Positions 40,396 to 49,130 of a stretch of 64,000 bases of DNA are shown one piece after another. Under the pieces are notes generated by a model. That model worked only from the letters and a program-made list of their open reading frames with translations. It searched no databases and had not been told where the DNA came from. Numbering within the stretch: position 1 is the stretch's first letter; the number at the start of each line of letters is the position of its first letter. The DNA is taken from assembly GCA_963705325.1 (NCBI GenBank), contig OY970069.1, positions 4,960,001 through 5,024,000 of the forward strand, in the 5' to 3' direction. Position numbers and translations under genes: made by a program. The DNA is from DATARH01 sp963705325. Its GTDB lineage: Bacteria > Pseudomonadota > Alphaproteobacteria > ATCC43930 > CGMCC-115725.

Positions 40396-41466
40396 ATGTT
40401 CAAGCCACAGATCTTGTGGGTCGCACTGATCGCCGTGATGGTCTCGGGATGCGCCAAGCCGCCATCAACTACTCCCGAGCCGCGGCCAGTGCGCACAGTC
40501 GCCGTCGAGCGTCGTGCCGGAGGCGACATCGTTTCCCTGACCGGCCAAGTTCGAGCGAAGAACCAGGTCAATCTCGCCTTCCGCCTCGGTGGCCGGGTGA
40601 TCGAGCGGCTGGTCAATGTGGGTGACGTGGTCGCTGCGGGCCAAGTTCTCGCTCGGCTCGACCCCCAGAACGAGCAGAACGCGCTCCGCTCCGCTCAAGA
40701 CAACCTGGCGTCGGCTGAGGCTGCGCTGAAGCAAGCGCGCCTCACTTTTGGGCGACAGCAGGAACTGTTGCAGGGCGGGTGGACCCCACGCGCCAAGTTC
40801 GACGAAGCGCAGCAGGCATTCGCGACCGCCCAGGCACAGGTCAATTCTGCGCAGGCGCAACTGCGGATTGCTCAGGACCACCTGAGTTATACGCTCTTGT
40901 CGGCCGACGCGCCCGGCGTGGTTACCGCAGTCGGCGCCGAACCGAGCGAGGTGGTGCAACCCGGAAAAATGATTGTGCAGCTCGCCCGCCAGGATGGGCG
41001 CGACGCCGTTTTTGACGTGCCCCAGCAGATCATTCAGACGGGCCCGAGTGATCCCCCGGTCGAGATCACCCTCACCAATGATCCACAGGTAAGGGCGGTC
41101 GGCCGCGTGCGAGAGGTCGCGCCCCAGGCGGATCCGACGACCCGCACATTCCAGGTCAAGGTCGGCATCATCGATCCGCCGGACGCCATGCGACTGGGAT
41201 CGACCGTCACCGGGCGCATCACATTGACCGCACCCCCTGGCGTTGAACTTCCAGCAAACGCGCTCACCGAGGTAAATGGAAGCCCGGCCGTGTGGGTCGT
41301 CAATCCGCGAAGCCTGACTGTGTCCCTGCGCAAGGTTGATGTCCTGCGCTACGACCCGGCGACCGTCCTGATCTCACATGGGTTGGAGACCGGCGAGCTC
41401 GTCGTCACAGCGGGTGTCCAGACCCTGCATCCGGATCAGAAGGTCCGGCTCTTGGGATCCGTCTGA
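40396..41466 (+). CDS. RND efflux periplasmic adaptor (membrane fusion protein)
   Basis: 356 aa from ATG 40396. Lipoprotein signal (VALIAVMVSGC, Cys about residue 21), then lipoyl halves (NLAFRLGGRVIERLVNVGD and ADAPGVVTAVGAEPSE) around an alpha-helical hairpin rich in Gln/Ala (about 75-150), and beta-barrel and membrane-proximal domains. It links the RND pump to an outer-membrane factor, which is not encoded here. Stop overlaps the next start by one base. Confidence 0.9.
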   Translation: MFKPQILWVALIAVMVSGCAKPPSTTPEPRPVRTVAVERRAGGDIVSLTGQVRAKNQVNLAFRLGGRVIERLVNVGDVVAAGQVLARLDPQNEQNALRSAQDNLASAEAALKQARLTFGRQQELLQGGWTPRAKFDEAQQAFATAQAQVNSAQAQLRIAQDHLSYTLLSADAPGVVTAVGAEPSEVVQPGKMIVQLARQDGRDAVFDVPQQIIQTGPSDPPVEITLTNDPQVRAVGRVREVAPQADPTTRTFQVKVGIIDPPDAMRLGSTVTGRITLTAPPGVELPANALTEVNGSPAVWVVNPRSLTVSLRKVDVLRYDPATVLISHGLETGELVVTAGVQTLHPDQKVRLLGSV

Positions 41467-44400
41467 TGAAGCGCTTCAACCTCTCCGAATGGGCGATCCA
41501 GCACCGTTCCTTGGTCACGTACTTCATGCTGGTGATCGTCGTCGCCGGCATCTGGTCCTACTTTCGCCTCGGGCGGAGCGAAGATCCGGACTTCACGGTC
41601 AAGACCATGGTGGTCCAAGCCGCTTGGCCGGGCGCCACGGTCAGCGACACGCTAGAGCAGATCACTGACCGCATTGAAAGCAAGCTGCAGGAGACGCCGA
41701 ACCTCGATTACCTAAAGAGCTATACGACCCCGGGCCAAGCCACGATCTTTGTCAACTTGAAGGACTCGACACCGCCGGCTCAGGTGCCGGACATCTGGTA
41801 TCAGGTGCGCAAGAAGGTCGGCGACATCCGAAACACGCTGCCGCAGGGTGTCGTCGTCGGTTTCAACGACGAGTTTGGCGACACATACGGCATCGTTTAC
41901 GGCTTTACCGCTGACGGCTTTACCGACCGCGAGCTGCAGGACTATGTGGTCAATGTCCGCAAGCAGCTCCTCCGGCTGCCGGATGTCTCCAAGATCGATA
42001 TTCTTGGTGTGCAGGACGACCGAGTGTACGTCGAGTTCTCGGCCCAGCAACTGGCGGGGCTTGGCGTCGACCGGGCCGAATTGATCGCCGCGCTGCAAGC
42101 CCAGAACGCGGTTACTCCCGCAGGGGTCGTGCAGACTAAGGATGAAAAGATCCTGGTCCGCGTCTCGGGCGCATTCCGCTCCGAGCAGGATGTCCTGGCC
42201 ATCAATTTCGTCGCAAAAAATGGGCGCATCATTCGCCTCGGCGACATCGCGCATGTGACCCGGGGCCCTGCTGACCCTGCGCAACCGATGTTTCGTGTCA
42301 ACGGTCGTAGCGGCATCGGTCTCGCCATTGCCATGCGCAAGGGCGGCGACGTCCTTGCCCTCGGGCGAAACATTGCCCGGGCTATGACTGAGATCACCGC
42401 AAATCTGCCCGCCGGCATCGAACCTGCCCTCATCGCCAACCAGCCCGCAACCGTCGAGCATGCAATCGACGATTTCATGGAGGCGTTGTGGGAGGCCGTC
42501 GCCATCGTCCTTGGGGTCAGCCTCATCAGCCTGGGCCTACGCGCAGGTGCGGTCGTCGCCCTCGCGATCCCACTGGTGCTCGCGGCGGTGTTCGTCGCGA
42601 TGGAATCCCTGGGAATCGATCTTCAACGGATCTCGCTGGGCGCCCTGATTATCGCCCTCGGCCTCTTGGTCGACGACGCCATGATCACTGTCGAGACGAT
42701 GGTCACACGGCTGGAGCATGGCGACACCAAGGAGAAGGCCGCCACTTTCGCTTACAGTTCGACCGCTTTTCCGATGCTCACCGGGACATTGGTGACCGTC
42801 GCGGGGTTCGTTCCCATCGGGTTCGCGCACAGCGCCGCGGGCGAATACACCTTCTCAATCTTCGCGGTCGTCGCCATCGCCCTGATCACATCCTGGATCG
42901 TCGCGGTCTTCTTTGCGCCCTTGCTCGGCATTTGGATTCTCAGGAAGCCCCGGTCGGTCCACCAGGACGAGCCCGGCTTGGCGATCAGCGCCTTCCGCCG
43001 CTTCCTCATGCCGGTGATGCGGTCGCGCCGGATCAGAGCCCTGTTTGCCCCATTGCTCGCGGTTAGGGTTCAAAGGAAGCCCAAGGTAGTGGAACCGGGA
43101 CAACCTGGTCCGATCATGCGTGCCTTCCGCCGTTTCCTTGTGCTGGCGATGCGGGCGCGCTGGGTCACAATTCTCGTCACGCTCGGTCTCTTCGGCGGAG
43201 CGGTGTACGGCATGCGCTTCGTCCCGCAGCAATTCTTCCCGGCGTCAGACCGACCTGAGCTACTGGTGGACCTGCAGCTGCCCGAAAATGCGTCGATCTA
43301 CGCGACCCAAGTCCTTTCGGCTCGCGTCGATAAGCTGCTTAAGGACGATCAGGATGTCGACCACTGGAGCACCTATGTCGGGCAAGGAGCCGTTCGCTTT
43401 TATCTCCCCCTCAATGTCCAGCTCCCGAACGACTTTTTCGCCCAGCTCGTGGTGGTTACGAAGGGTGTGCATCAGCGCGAGCTGGTGAAAGCGAGACTGG
43501 AGCGGGCGCTGGCGATCGAGTTTCCGGGTATCGTCGGGCGCGTTTATCCGCTGGAATTGGGCCCGCCTGTCGGATGGCCACTGCAATACCGCGTGAGCGG
43601 ACCGCAGCCGGAAAAAGTGCGCGCGATCGCCCTCAAGCTCGCACAGGTCATGGAGTCCGCCCCCGGCGCCGAGAACGTCAACTACAACTGGATGGAGCCG
43701 GCGCGGACGATCAGGATCCACGTCGACCAGGACCAGGCGCGGCTGCTGGGCCTGAGCTCGCAGGATTTGGCCCAGGCGCTGAATACGGTCGTGTCCGGCG
43801 TCACTGCCACCCAGATGCGCAGCGGGATCTATCTCGTCAACGTGCTCGTTCGCGCGTCTGCAGACCAGCGGATGTCGCTGTCGACAATCCGGACGCTTCA
43901 GGTTCCGCTGCCGAATGGCCAAACGGTCCCGCTAAGCCAGATCGCCTCCGTTGATTACGGCCAAGAGTATCCCATCGTCTGGCGTCGGGACCGGGTGCCG
44001 ACGGTAACGGTGCAAGCCGATCTTGCGCCTGGCATGCAAGCCGCGACTGTCGTAGACGCCCTGGCGCCAAAGATCGCGGAACTTAACGCCAGCCTGCCGA
44101 GCGGATATCATATCGGCGTCGGTGGAACGGTTGAAGAAAGCGACAAGGCGCAGGCGTCGGTTGCCGCCGTGCTTCCATTGATGCTCGTCCTCATCCTCAC
44201 CGTGCTAATGATACAGCTTCAAGGCTTTAGTCGCCTGTTCCTAGTGCTCAGCGTTGCTCCTCTGGGTCTGATCGGGGTTGTCGCGGCGCTTAACCTTTCG
44301 GACAAACCCTTGGGCTTTGTGGCTCTCCTCGGCGTGCTCGCCCTGACCGGGATGATCGCGCGCAACTCGGTGATCCTTATCGACCAGATCGAGAGAGAGA

Positions 44401-44687
44401 AGGCGCAAGGACGCCACCCGTGGGATGCGGTCATCGAGGCTGCTGCGCATCGCTTCCGCCCCATCCTCCTAACCGCCTCTGCCGCCATCCTCGGCATGAT
44501 CCCGATCGCGCCGACGATTTTCTGGGGTCCGATGGCCTACGCGATTATGGGTGGGCTCGCGGTTGCGACGCTTCTCACCCTCGTCTTCCTTCCAGCGCTC
44601 TACGTGAGCTGGTTTCGAGTTGAGAGGCCCTACTCGGCCCATTCCCAACGCGGACCCCTCGGAAACACCGCCGTATCCACTCCTTAA
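41466..44687 (+). CDS. RND efflux transporter, AcrB/MdtB type
   Basis: 1073 aa with the two-fold RND layout: N-terminal helix, large periplasmic loop, helices 2-6, second loop, helices 8-12. Helix 4 carries the proton-relay pair in GLLVDDAMITVETM, and ALTGMIARNSVILIDQIE is the helix 10 equivalent. Drug/proton antiporter of the inner membrane, probably TetR-regulated. Odd point: between helices 6 and 7 a 132-bp unit (42912-43043 and 43044-43175) is tandemly duplicated in frame, each copy reading APLL ... RKP ... AFRRFL, which lengthens the cytoplasmic loop. Confidence 0.93.
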   Translation: MKRFNLSEWAIQHRSLVTYFMLVIVVAGIWSYFRLGRSEDPDFTVKTMVVQAAWPGATVSDTLEQITDRIESKLQETPNLDYLKSYTTPGQATIFVNLKDSTPPAQVPDIWYQVRKKVGDIRNTLPQGVVVGFNDEFGDTYGIVYGFTADGFTDRELQDYVVNVRKQLLRLPDVSKIDILGVQDDRVYVEFSAQQLAGLGVDRAELIAALQAQNAVTPAGVVQTKDEKILVRVSGAFRSEQDVLAINFVAKNGRIIRLGDIAHVTRGPADPAQPMFRVNGRSGIGLAIAMRKGGDVLALGRNIARAMTEITANLPAGIEPALIANQPATVEHAIDDFMEALWEAVAIVLGVSLISLGLRAGAVVALAIPLVLAAVFVAMESLGIDLQRISLGALIIALGLLVDDAMITVETMVTRLEHGDTKEKAATFAYSSTAFPMLTGTLVTVAGFVPIGFAHSAAGEYTFSIFAVVAIALITSWIVAVFFAPLLGIWILRKPRSVHQDEPGLAISAFRRFLMPVMRSRRIRALFAPLLAVRVQRKPKVVEPGQPGPIMRAFRRFLVLAMRARWVTILVTLGLFGGAVYGMRFVPQQFFPASDRPELLVDLQLPENASIYATQVLSARVDKLLKDDQDVDHWSTYVGQGAVRFYLPLNVQLPNDFFAQLVVVTKGVHQRELVKARLERALAIEFPGIVGRVYPLELGPPVGWPLQYRVSGPQPEKVRAIALKLAQVMESAPGAENVNYNWMEPARTIRIHVDQDQARLLGLSSQDLAQALNTVVSGVTATQMRSGIYLVNVLVRASADQRMSLSTIRTLQVPLPNGQTVPLSQIASVDYGQEYPIVWRRDRVPTVTVQADLAPGMQAATVVDALAPKIAELNASLPSGYHIGVGGTVEESDKAQASVAAVLPLMLVLILTVLMIQLQGFSRLFLVLSVAPLGLIGVVAALNLSDKPLGFVALLGVLALTGMIARNSVILIDQIEREKAQGRHPWDAVIEAAAHRFRPILLTASAAILGMIPIAPTIFWGPMAYAIMGGLAVATLLTLVFLPALYVSWFRVERPYSAHSQRGPLGNTAVSTP
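42912..43175 (+). repeat. In-frame tandem duplication inside the RND transporter gene
   Basis: Two adjacent 132-bp units with period 132 (44 codons). Both encode FAPLL at the start and AFRRFL about 29 residues later; copies have diverged but remain in frame. Confidence 0.75.
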
Positions 44688-44704
44688 CCCGCCGGGATGC
44701 GACA

Positions 44705-45169
44705 ATGGCAATTGATCCAGGTCTTCTGAATCCGATTTCTTTGTTCTTGGGAGCCGTTGTCGGAGGCGGCGCCTCGCTGCTCGGCGCCTTCTACACGCAA
44801 CGCTGCCAATATCGCGTTCAGCGCGTCGCTTCTGAGATCGCGAAGCGGGAGACCGTTTATGGCGAGTTCGTCATGACCGCGTCGAATTTGCTGATGCACG
44901 CTTACACCCGCGATGACATCGAGCTGGGGAGCGACGAGCAGCGCATGATTGGGCTTATCAATCGAATGCGCCTTTTTGCTCCCGCGAACGTGGTCGATGG
45001 GGCTGAGGCGGTCCTCAGGGCCATTGTTGAGGTCTTGCTTAAGCCCAGTGTCGAGCCGCGGCAGCTTGCGAAAGAGGCGTTGGCCAAGCATCTCGATCCC
45101 GACCCGCTGCTGGCCTTCAGCTCGATCTGCCGGACGGACTTGGACAACGTGCATCGAGCCCTGGCCTAA
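44705..45169 (+). CDS. Hypothetical membrane-anchored protein
   Basis: 154 aa. One N-terminal membrane helix (SLFLGAVVGGGASLLGAFY) followed by a mostly helical soluble part (RVQRVASEIAKRETVYGEFV). No family recognised; similar short proteins with a helix and an R/E-rich coil occur widely as uncharacterised genes. It begins 17 bp after the RND pump, perhaps cotranscribed. Confidence 0.6.
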   Translation: MAIDPGLLNPISLFLGAVVGGGASLLGAFYTQRCQYRVQRVASEIAKRETVYGEFVMTASNLLMHAYTRDDIELGSDEQRMIGLINRMRLFAPANVVDGAEAVLRAIVEVLLKPSVEPRQLAKEALAKHLDPDPLLAFSSICRTDLDNVHRALA

Positions 45170-45234
45170 CAAGCGGCTCGTCACTGCCGTCATGGGCGGC
45201 TGCTTCCTATCGCCAATGATCTTGGAGGGATGAC

Positions 45235-45468
45235 ATGTTCGATCTACCTGATCGTGAGCGCACAAGCGATTTCAAACAGCTAAGCGCGATGAAGCGCTAC
45301 ACGATGGTCATCGAAGCGGCGGATCATCCGGAAGCACGATTTGAAGTGGTTGTCGATGCGCGAGACGATGGCGACGCCTACGATCAGGCTCGCGATCACG
45401 CTGCAGCCGAGATGCCTTACCGCTGTACCATTACGATGGCGAAGATGGAGGGTAATACAGGTAGCTAA
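45235..45468 (+). CDS. Hypothetical small protein
   Basis: 77 aa, start preceded by GGAGGG. Reads like a compact alpha/beta domain (MKRYTMVIEAADHPEARFEV, YDQARDHAAAEMP). No function can be assigned. It lies near the right end of the tRNA-Lys island. Confidence 0.5.
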   Translation: MFDLPDRERTSDFKQLSAMKRYTMVIEAADHPEARFEVVVDARDDGDAYDQARDHAAAEMPYRCTITMAKMEGNTGS

Positions 45469-45708
45469 AAGCACCACCGCGGAGCACATAAAGAGCAGGT
45501 CGAGTTCGGTAACTCGTCCCAGTCAACGACCGCGGCTTGGGAAACGTTTTTCGGTCGAATCACTTCGAGCGAAGGTATGGTCTCGGCGCGTCGCACTCCT
45601 GCCGTACCTTCTCGGCGAAGGTCTGTCGGCCGAGCCGCTGCGGCCGTGCCGCTCTTTGTGCCGCTTGGCCGACCTACCAAGTGATATCTGGCGCGTGCAA
45701 TCGGTTCG

Positions 45709-46038
45709 CTAAGCCGAAGCTGTACCGGCGTTTGCCGCCATCAAATTCTCAAAGGTAGATGCCAGGTCTTTGGCGACCTCGGCGATAATTGCCCGCCGAC
45801 CCGGAGCCAAACCGCCCAAATGCTTGTCGGCGAACTCCGTAACTGCTTCCTCATTGACGAGCTCAGCCGACCAGCCGAAGAGTGCGCCCGCGCCGGCCCC
45901 TATTGCCGCACCTAGTGGACCGGCAGCAAGGCCAGCCAAGCCGCCGATCAACGCGCCGGCGCCAATCGTTCCGTGGCCTTCTTCAGTGATGTCTTTCACT
46001 GAAATCTTACCGTCCAGGTCTCGGGCAACCACCGCCAT
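45709..46038 (-). CDS. Glycine-zipper membrane protein (DUF1269-like, short)
   Basis: 109 aa. The central segment (GHGTIGAGALIGGLAGLAAG, PLGAAIGAGAGALFGW) is a glycine-zipper hairpin seen in DUF1269-type proteins. The N-terminal domain usual in that family is reduced to about 20 residues, so it may be truncated. Role unknown. Confidence 0.55.
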   Translation of the reverse strand: MAVVARDLDGKISVKDITEEGHGTIGAGALIGGLAGLAAGPLGAAIGAGAGALFGWSAELVNEEAVTEFADKHLGGLAPGRRAIIAEVAKDLASTFENLMAANAGTASA

Positions 46039-46184
46039 CCGGTACAGTTTTATGCAACGATGTCCGCGAACAGCAAACGATTGTCGGTGGATCTCCTACA
46101 ATCTTCCTTATGTTCTCTAACATATTTCGGTCACGCGGCACCTGCTCATGTCCGATCAAGCACTTGCGGGACGTCGCTGGACGC

Positions 46185-46235
46185 GACTTTTAATCAGTAG
46201 GTCTCGGGTTCGAATCCCGACGGGCTCACCAAAAA
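46185..46235 (+). repeat. Right att-type direct repeat (3' end of tRNA-Lys)
   Basis: Exact 51-base copy of 19697-19747, including the anticodon loop, T-arm, CCA and A-run, but without the 5' half of a tRNA. The flanking bases then diverge. Confidence 0.85.
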
Positions 46236-46252
46236 ATCAAATACTTAAGGAC

Positions 46253-46278
46253 AAAAAAGGGCCGAAGCGGCCCTTTTT
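46253..46278 (+). terminator. Rho-independent terminator, probably the original tRNA-Lys terminator
   Basis: GGGCCG-AAG-CGGCCC hairpin preceded by six A and followed by five T. It lies 18 bases after the right att copy, whereas the intact tRNA-Lys at 19668 has no terminator, fitting displacement by insertion. Confidence 0.85.
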
Positions 46279-46609
46279 CATTTTCGGGGTAACGGCCGAG
46301 GTAACAGATCGACCGGATATCGCCGGGCGCTCCGGCGGCCGTACAGCGCTTGTGATCGCCGGATCCTAGCAGCACACATCCGAAGGCCGTTCACCCCACT
46401 CTACGCTCGCGGTGCGCGGCCGGTTGGGCTAGAGGCGCCGAATCCCGGATAGTACTGGGCATCCTGTGGACCGGCCGGCTGCGGCGTCTGGACCGCGGGA
46501 CCGCCCATCCCGGCGGCGGAGGCGTCGGTCGCAACCGCAGCACGGCAGGCACCATCACTGATCGGGCCACCGTAAACGGCGTCAAAGCGGGCGCTGGTAA
46601 CTCCGTGCG
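46279..46609. other. Intergenic region, no confident gene
   Basis: About 330 bp. A minus-strand frame of 60-90 codons, Pro/Gly/Ala-rich (GGPAVQTPQPAGPQ), crosses it but has no good start site and no family match; I do not call it. Confidence 0.35.
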
Positions 46610-46855
46610 TCAGTCGGAGACAGGAGTCGCGACGGCTGGCAGTTGATTGAGTGCGTCGAGAAAATCCATCCACCGATCAAGCGGAATTAGCTCGACAGGG
46701 ACGCGGTATACCTCACCGTCCATTCGCTCTGTGTTTATGCCATGAGGGACGTACTCATTGATCAACACAGATATATCCCGCCCGCTTGCACCGGCCCGCA
46801 GCTTTTCCCTAATTGCCGAGCGCAGCAATTCCGGTGTCAGCACGACTTCACTCAT
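46610..46855 (-). CDS. Hypothetical small protein
   Basis: 81 aa with an AAGGAC ribosome site before the ATG. Acidic, mostly helical (VVLTPELLRSAIREKLRAGA, LIPLDRWMDFLDALNQL). No domain recognised. Confidence 0.5.
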   Translation of the reverse strand: MSEVVLTPELLRSAIREKLRAGASGRDISVLINEYVPHGINTERMDGEVYRVPVELIPLDRWMDFLDALNQLPAVATPVSD

Positions 46856-47223
46856 TTTGCCGGTCCTTGGTCGGTCAGAGTTGAATTATCCACCGGTAGA
46901 GTTGAAAAAGTCATAAGAGACCCCCGACCGGGACGAAATTGTCGGGGCCGAGGCCGGATACCCGACGGCGTAGAGCGGGACCGCTAGTGTTCACATATTG
47001 TTCGCATCGACGGGCCTGCGAAGCGCGCCATCTAGTCAAGACCGAAGAGCGCTCGCCTACCGGTGGTTCCGGCGCGCAATCGTTAAAGCCAATTCGCGAC
47101 GCCTAAGCTCGATCTCACCGAAGGGGAACGAACGGCCGTCGGTGGGGCGCTGCCCAAGCTGATCGACAGGGGTATTCCTGGGCGCCTCCATTGACGGGCA
47201 CATACATAGTTTAAATTGATAGG
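46856..47223. other. Intergenic region, nothing recognised
   Basis: About 370 bp between two minus-strand genes. No tRNA, repeat or coding frame with support was found. Confidence 0.4.
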
Positions 47224-48147
47224 TCAGAATGCACGCTTGCCAACCGGCACCGGAGTGCCGGCGATCTTCACCCTGGTCATGCCGAGGTGATTGCGGCTGG
47301 TGAAATAGAGCGTCTTCCAATCGTCGCCGCCAAACGCGATGTTGGTTGTCGCCGGCGCGCCGTGGACGATGCGGCCGAGCTTCTTGCCGGTCTTGTCCAT
47401 CACCCAGATGCCGCCCGAGCCGCCGCAATAGACGTTGCCCTCGACATCGACCTTCATGCCGTCCGGCACCCCGGGCTCGGGACCGCGCAGATCGGCGAAG
47501 ACCCGGTCGCTCGCCTTCGCCAGCATCCCGTTCGGCATCATGTCGAAGGCGCGGATGTGCCCGCGCCGCGTGTCATTGATGTAGAGCACCAACTCGTCGG
47601 GCGAGAAGGCGAGCCCGTTGGGCAAGGTGAAATCGTCGATCAGCAGCGACAGCGTGCCGAGGTCGGGTGTCAGCCGGTACACGCCGGAGAACGTCAGGTC
47701 CCATTGCTGTGGCGGATTGGGATTGGTCCACGGATCAGTGAAATAGATCGCGCCGTCAGACTTCACGACCACGTCGTTGGGCCGGTTCAACTGGCGGCCC
47801 TGGAAGCTGTTGCAGATCACCGTGAGCGAGCCGTCGAGCTCGAGCCGGGTGACGCGGCGGCTGTCGTGCTCACAGGCGATCAGCCTTCCCTGCAGGTCGC
47901 GGGTCAATCCGTTGGCGCGGTTGGTCGGTTCAAGGTGAAGCGATACGCCTTTTCCGGGTTCGTATTTCATCCGCTTGTTGTTGTGGATGTCGCTAAACAG
48001 CAGATAGCCGCCCTCTTTCCACCACAGCGGCCCCTCGGCGGGCCCCTGGTCGCCGCCAAACCCGTTGGCGAGATCGAGGATCGGCTCCGACGGGTCGATG
48101 ACTTGGTGAAGCCCGGGGTCGAGCCGTTCGATGCGCTTTTCGGGCAT
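47224..48147 (-). CDS. SMP-30/gluconolactonase family hydrolase
   Basis: 307 aa from ATG 48147, chosen for GGAGGAA upstream; a longer frame begins at 48198. Six-bladed propeller features: GPAEGPLWWKEGGYLLFSDI with the metal Glu, NRPNDVVVKSDGAIYFTDP with the metal Asn, and VPDGMKVDVEGNVYCGG with the metal Asp. It hydrolyses a sugar lactone or related ester using a divalent metal. Divergent from the PadR gene. Confidence 0.88.
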   Translation of the reverse strand: MPEKRIERLDPGLHQVIDPSEPILDLANGFGGDQGPAEGPLWWKEGGYLLFSDIHNNKRMKYEPGKGVSLHLEPTNRANGLTRDLQGRLIACEHDSRRVTRLELDGSLTVICNSFQGRQLNRPNDVVVKSDGAIYFTDPWTNPNPPQQWDLTFSGVYRLTPDLGTLSLLIDDFTLPNGLAFSPDELVLYINDTRRGHIRAFDMMPNGMLAKASDRVFADLRGPEPGVPDGMKVDVEGNVYCGGSGGIWVMDKTGKKLGRIVHGAPATTNIAFGGDDWKTLYFTSRNHLGMTRVKIAGTPVPVGKRAF

Positions 48148-48280
48148 GGCGTTTCCTCCGTTTCTGCTACGAGCAAATCGAGCCACTCTATTGGGCACGC
48201 GGTCAAGCTAGGCTTGCATTCGAGGCGCATCTGGGCTATTTCTTCAACAGTATATTTCTCTAATCAAACATAGGTTCGGC

Positions 48281-48595
48281 ATGCTTGGCTCGCTAGAATT
48301 TCAGCTGCTCGCTGTGTTGCTCGAGCAACCGCGGAATGCCTACGGAATTACGATAATGGAGCGCGTGGAAGCGCGCACTGGACGCTCACGCAGCCTTGCC
48401 TCGATCTATGCAACTCTCGATCGGTTGCAGCGAAAAGGGCTGATTTCTTCGTGGTGGGGTGAACCGACCGACACTCGTGGCGGGCGCCGCAAGCGATATT
48501 ACAAAATTGAAGCGCTGGGTGTGGAGGCGGTTCGCGAGATCCGCACAGCTTTGTTGCCATTCGGCGGAGTGGTACCGAGCACCGTTGGAGCTTGA
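48281..48595 (+). CDS. PadR-family transcriptional regulator
   Basis: 104 aa. Winged helix with ELQ-type start (LGSLEFQLLAVLLEQPRNAYG), recognition region SRSLASIYATLDRLQRKGLIS and RRKRYYKIEALG wing. PadR proteins usually control an adjacent membrane or permease-type gene; the next gene starts two bases after the stop. Confidence 0.88.
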   Translation: MLGSLEFQLLAVLLEQPRNAYGITIMERVEARTGRSRSLASIYATLDRLQRKGLISSWWGEPTDTRGGRRKRYYKIEALGVEAVREIRTALLPFGGVVPSTVGA

Positions 48596-48596
48596 T

Positions 48597-49130
48597 ATGG
48601 CCCAGAACGATCCTCGGCTCAGTCAATTGCTAAGCGATTTCACTCTTGGGCTATGTATGGGTAGCCCGAGAGCAAAAGAAGATTTTTTACATCGTGCGAT
48701 AAGCATTGGATACGTTGGATTTTTTGCGTGTGGCGATCGCATTGAACTGAGACACGAAGACGGTAATAAAGTTACAGTCGATATCGTAAAAACCTCGGAT
48801 AATGCAGTAGGTTATCGGGTCATTGCAGCAGTTTATGGCTCTCCTGATTCCCGCGATAATCAATCGGACAATCATCACTGTATAGCTGGAAGCCAAAATT
48901 TAGTTGTCCCAGCGCGTGCTGAAAGACTTCTTTCTTATCTGTTACGACCGGACCAACTAGAAGAAGTAGTCGGTGACTTTGAGGAAGGGTATTTGTTGAT
49001 GTTACACCGTCACGGCGCGCGATTTGCACAAAGATGGTATTGGTATCAGACGGTAAAGGTTGCGCTTCGTGGGATTATCAATGCCGCATGGCGTGTTGCC
49101 AAGATTTGGAGCCGGCTCAGAGCTGCCTGA
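48597..49130 (+). CDS. Permease-prefix-domain-like protein paired with PadR
   Basis: 177 aa from ATG 48597. The C-terminal half (RAERLLSYLLRPDQLEEVVG, DFEEGYLLMLHRHGARFAQR, WYWYQTVKVALRG) resembles the permease prefix domain normally found at the N-terminus of ADOP-type ABC permeases next to PadR regulators. Here no permease follows, so it is a stand-alone prefix, and its N-terminal half is unlike known domains. Base composition is lower in GC than neighbours, hinting at transfer. Confidence 0.6.
   Translation: MAQNDPRLSQLLSDFTLGLCMGSPRAKEDFLHRAISIGYVGFFACGDRIELRHEDGNKVTVDIVKTSDNAVGYRVIAAVYGSPDSRDNQSDNHHCIAGSQNLVVPARAERLLSYLLRPDQLEEVVGDFEEGYLLMLHRHGARFAQRWYWYQTVKVALRGIINAAWRVAKIWSRLRAA

Noticed and set aside
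19744..46184. Integrase or excisionase gene inside the tRNA-Lys-bounded island
   Set aside because: Every sizeable open frame near both ends was read; none shows tyrosine or serine recombinase motifs. Only the IS3 transposase is present.
46391..46673. Minus-strand Pro/Gly/Ala-rich frame
   Set aside because: No convincing start site or ribosome site, no family resemblance, and it overlaps the start of a better-supported small gene.
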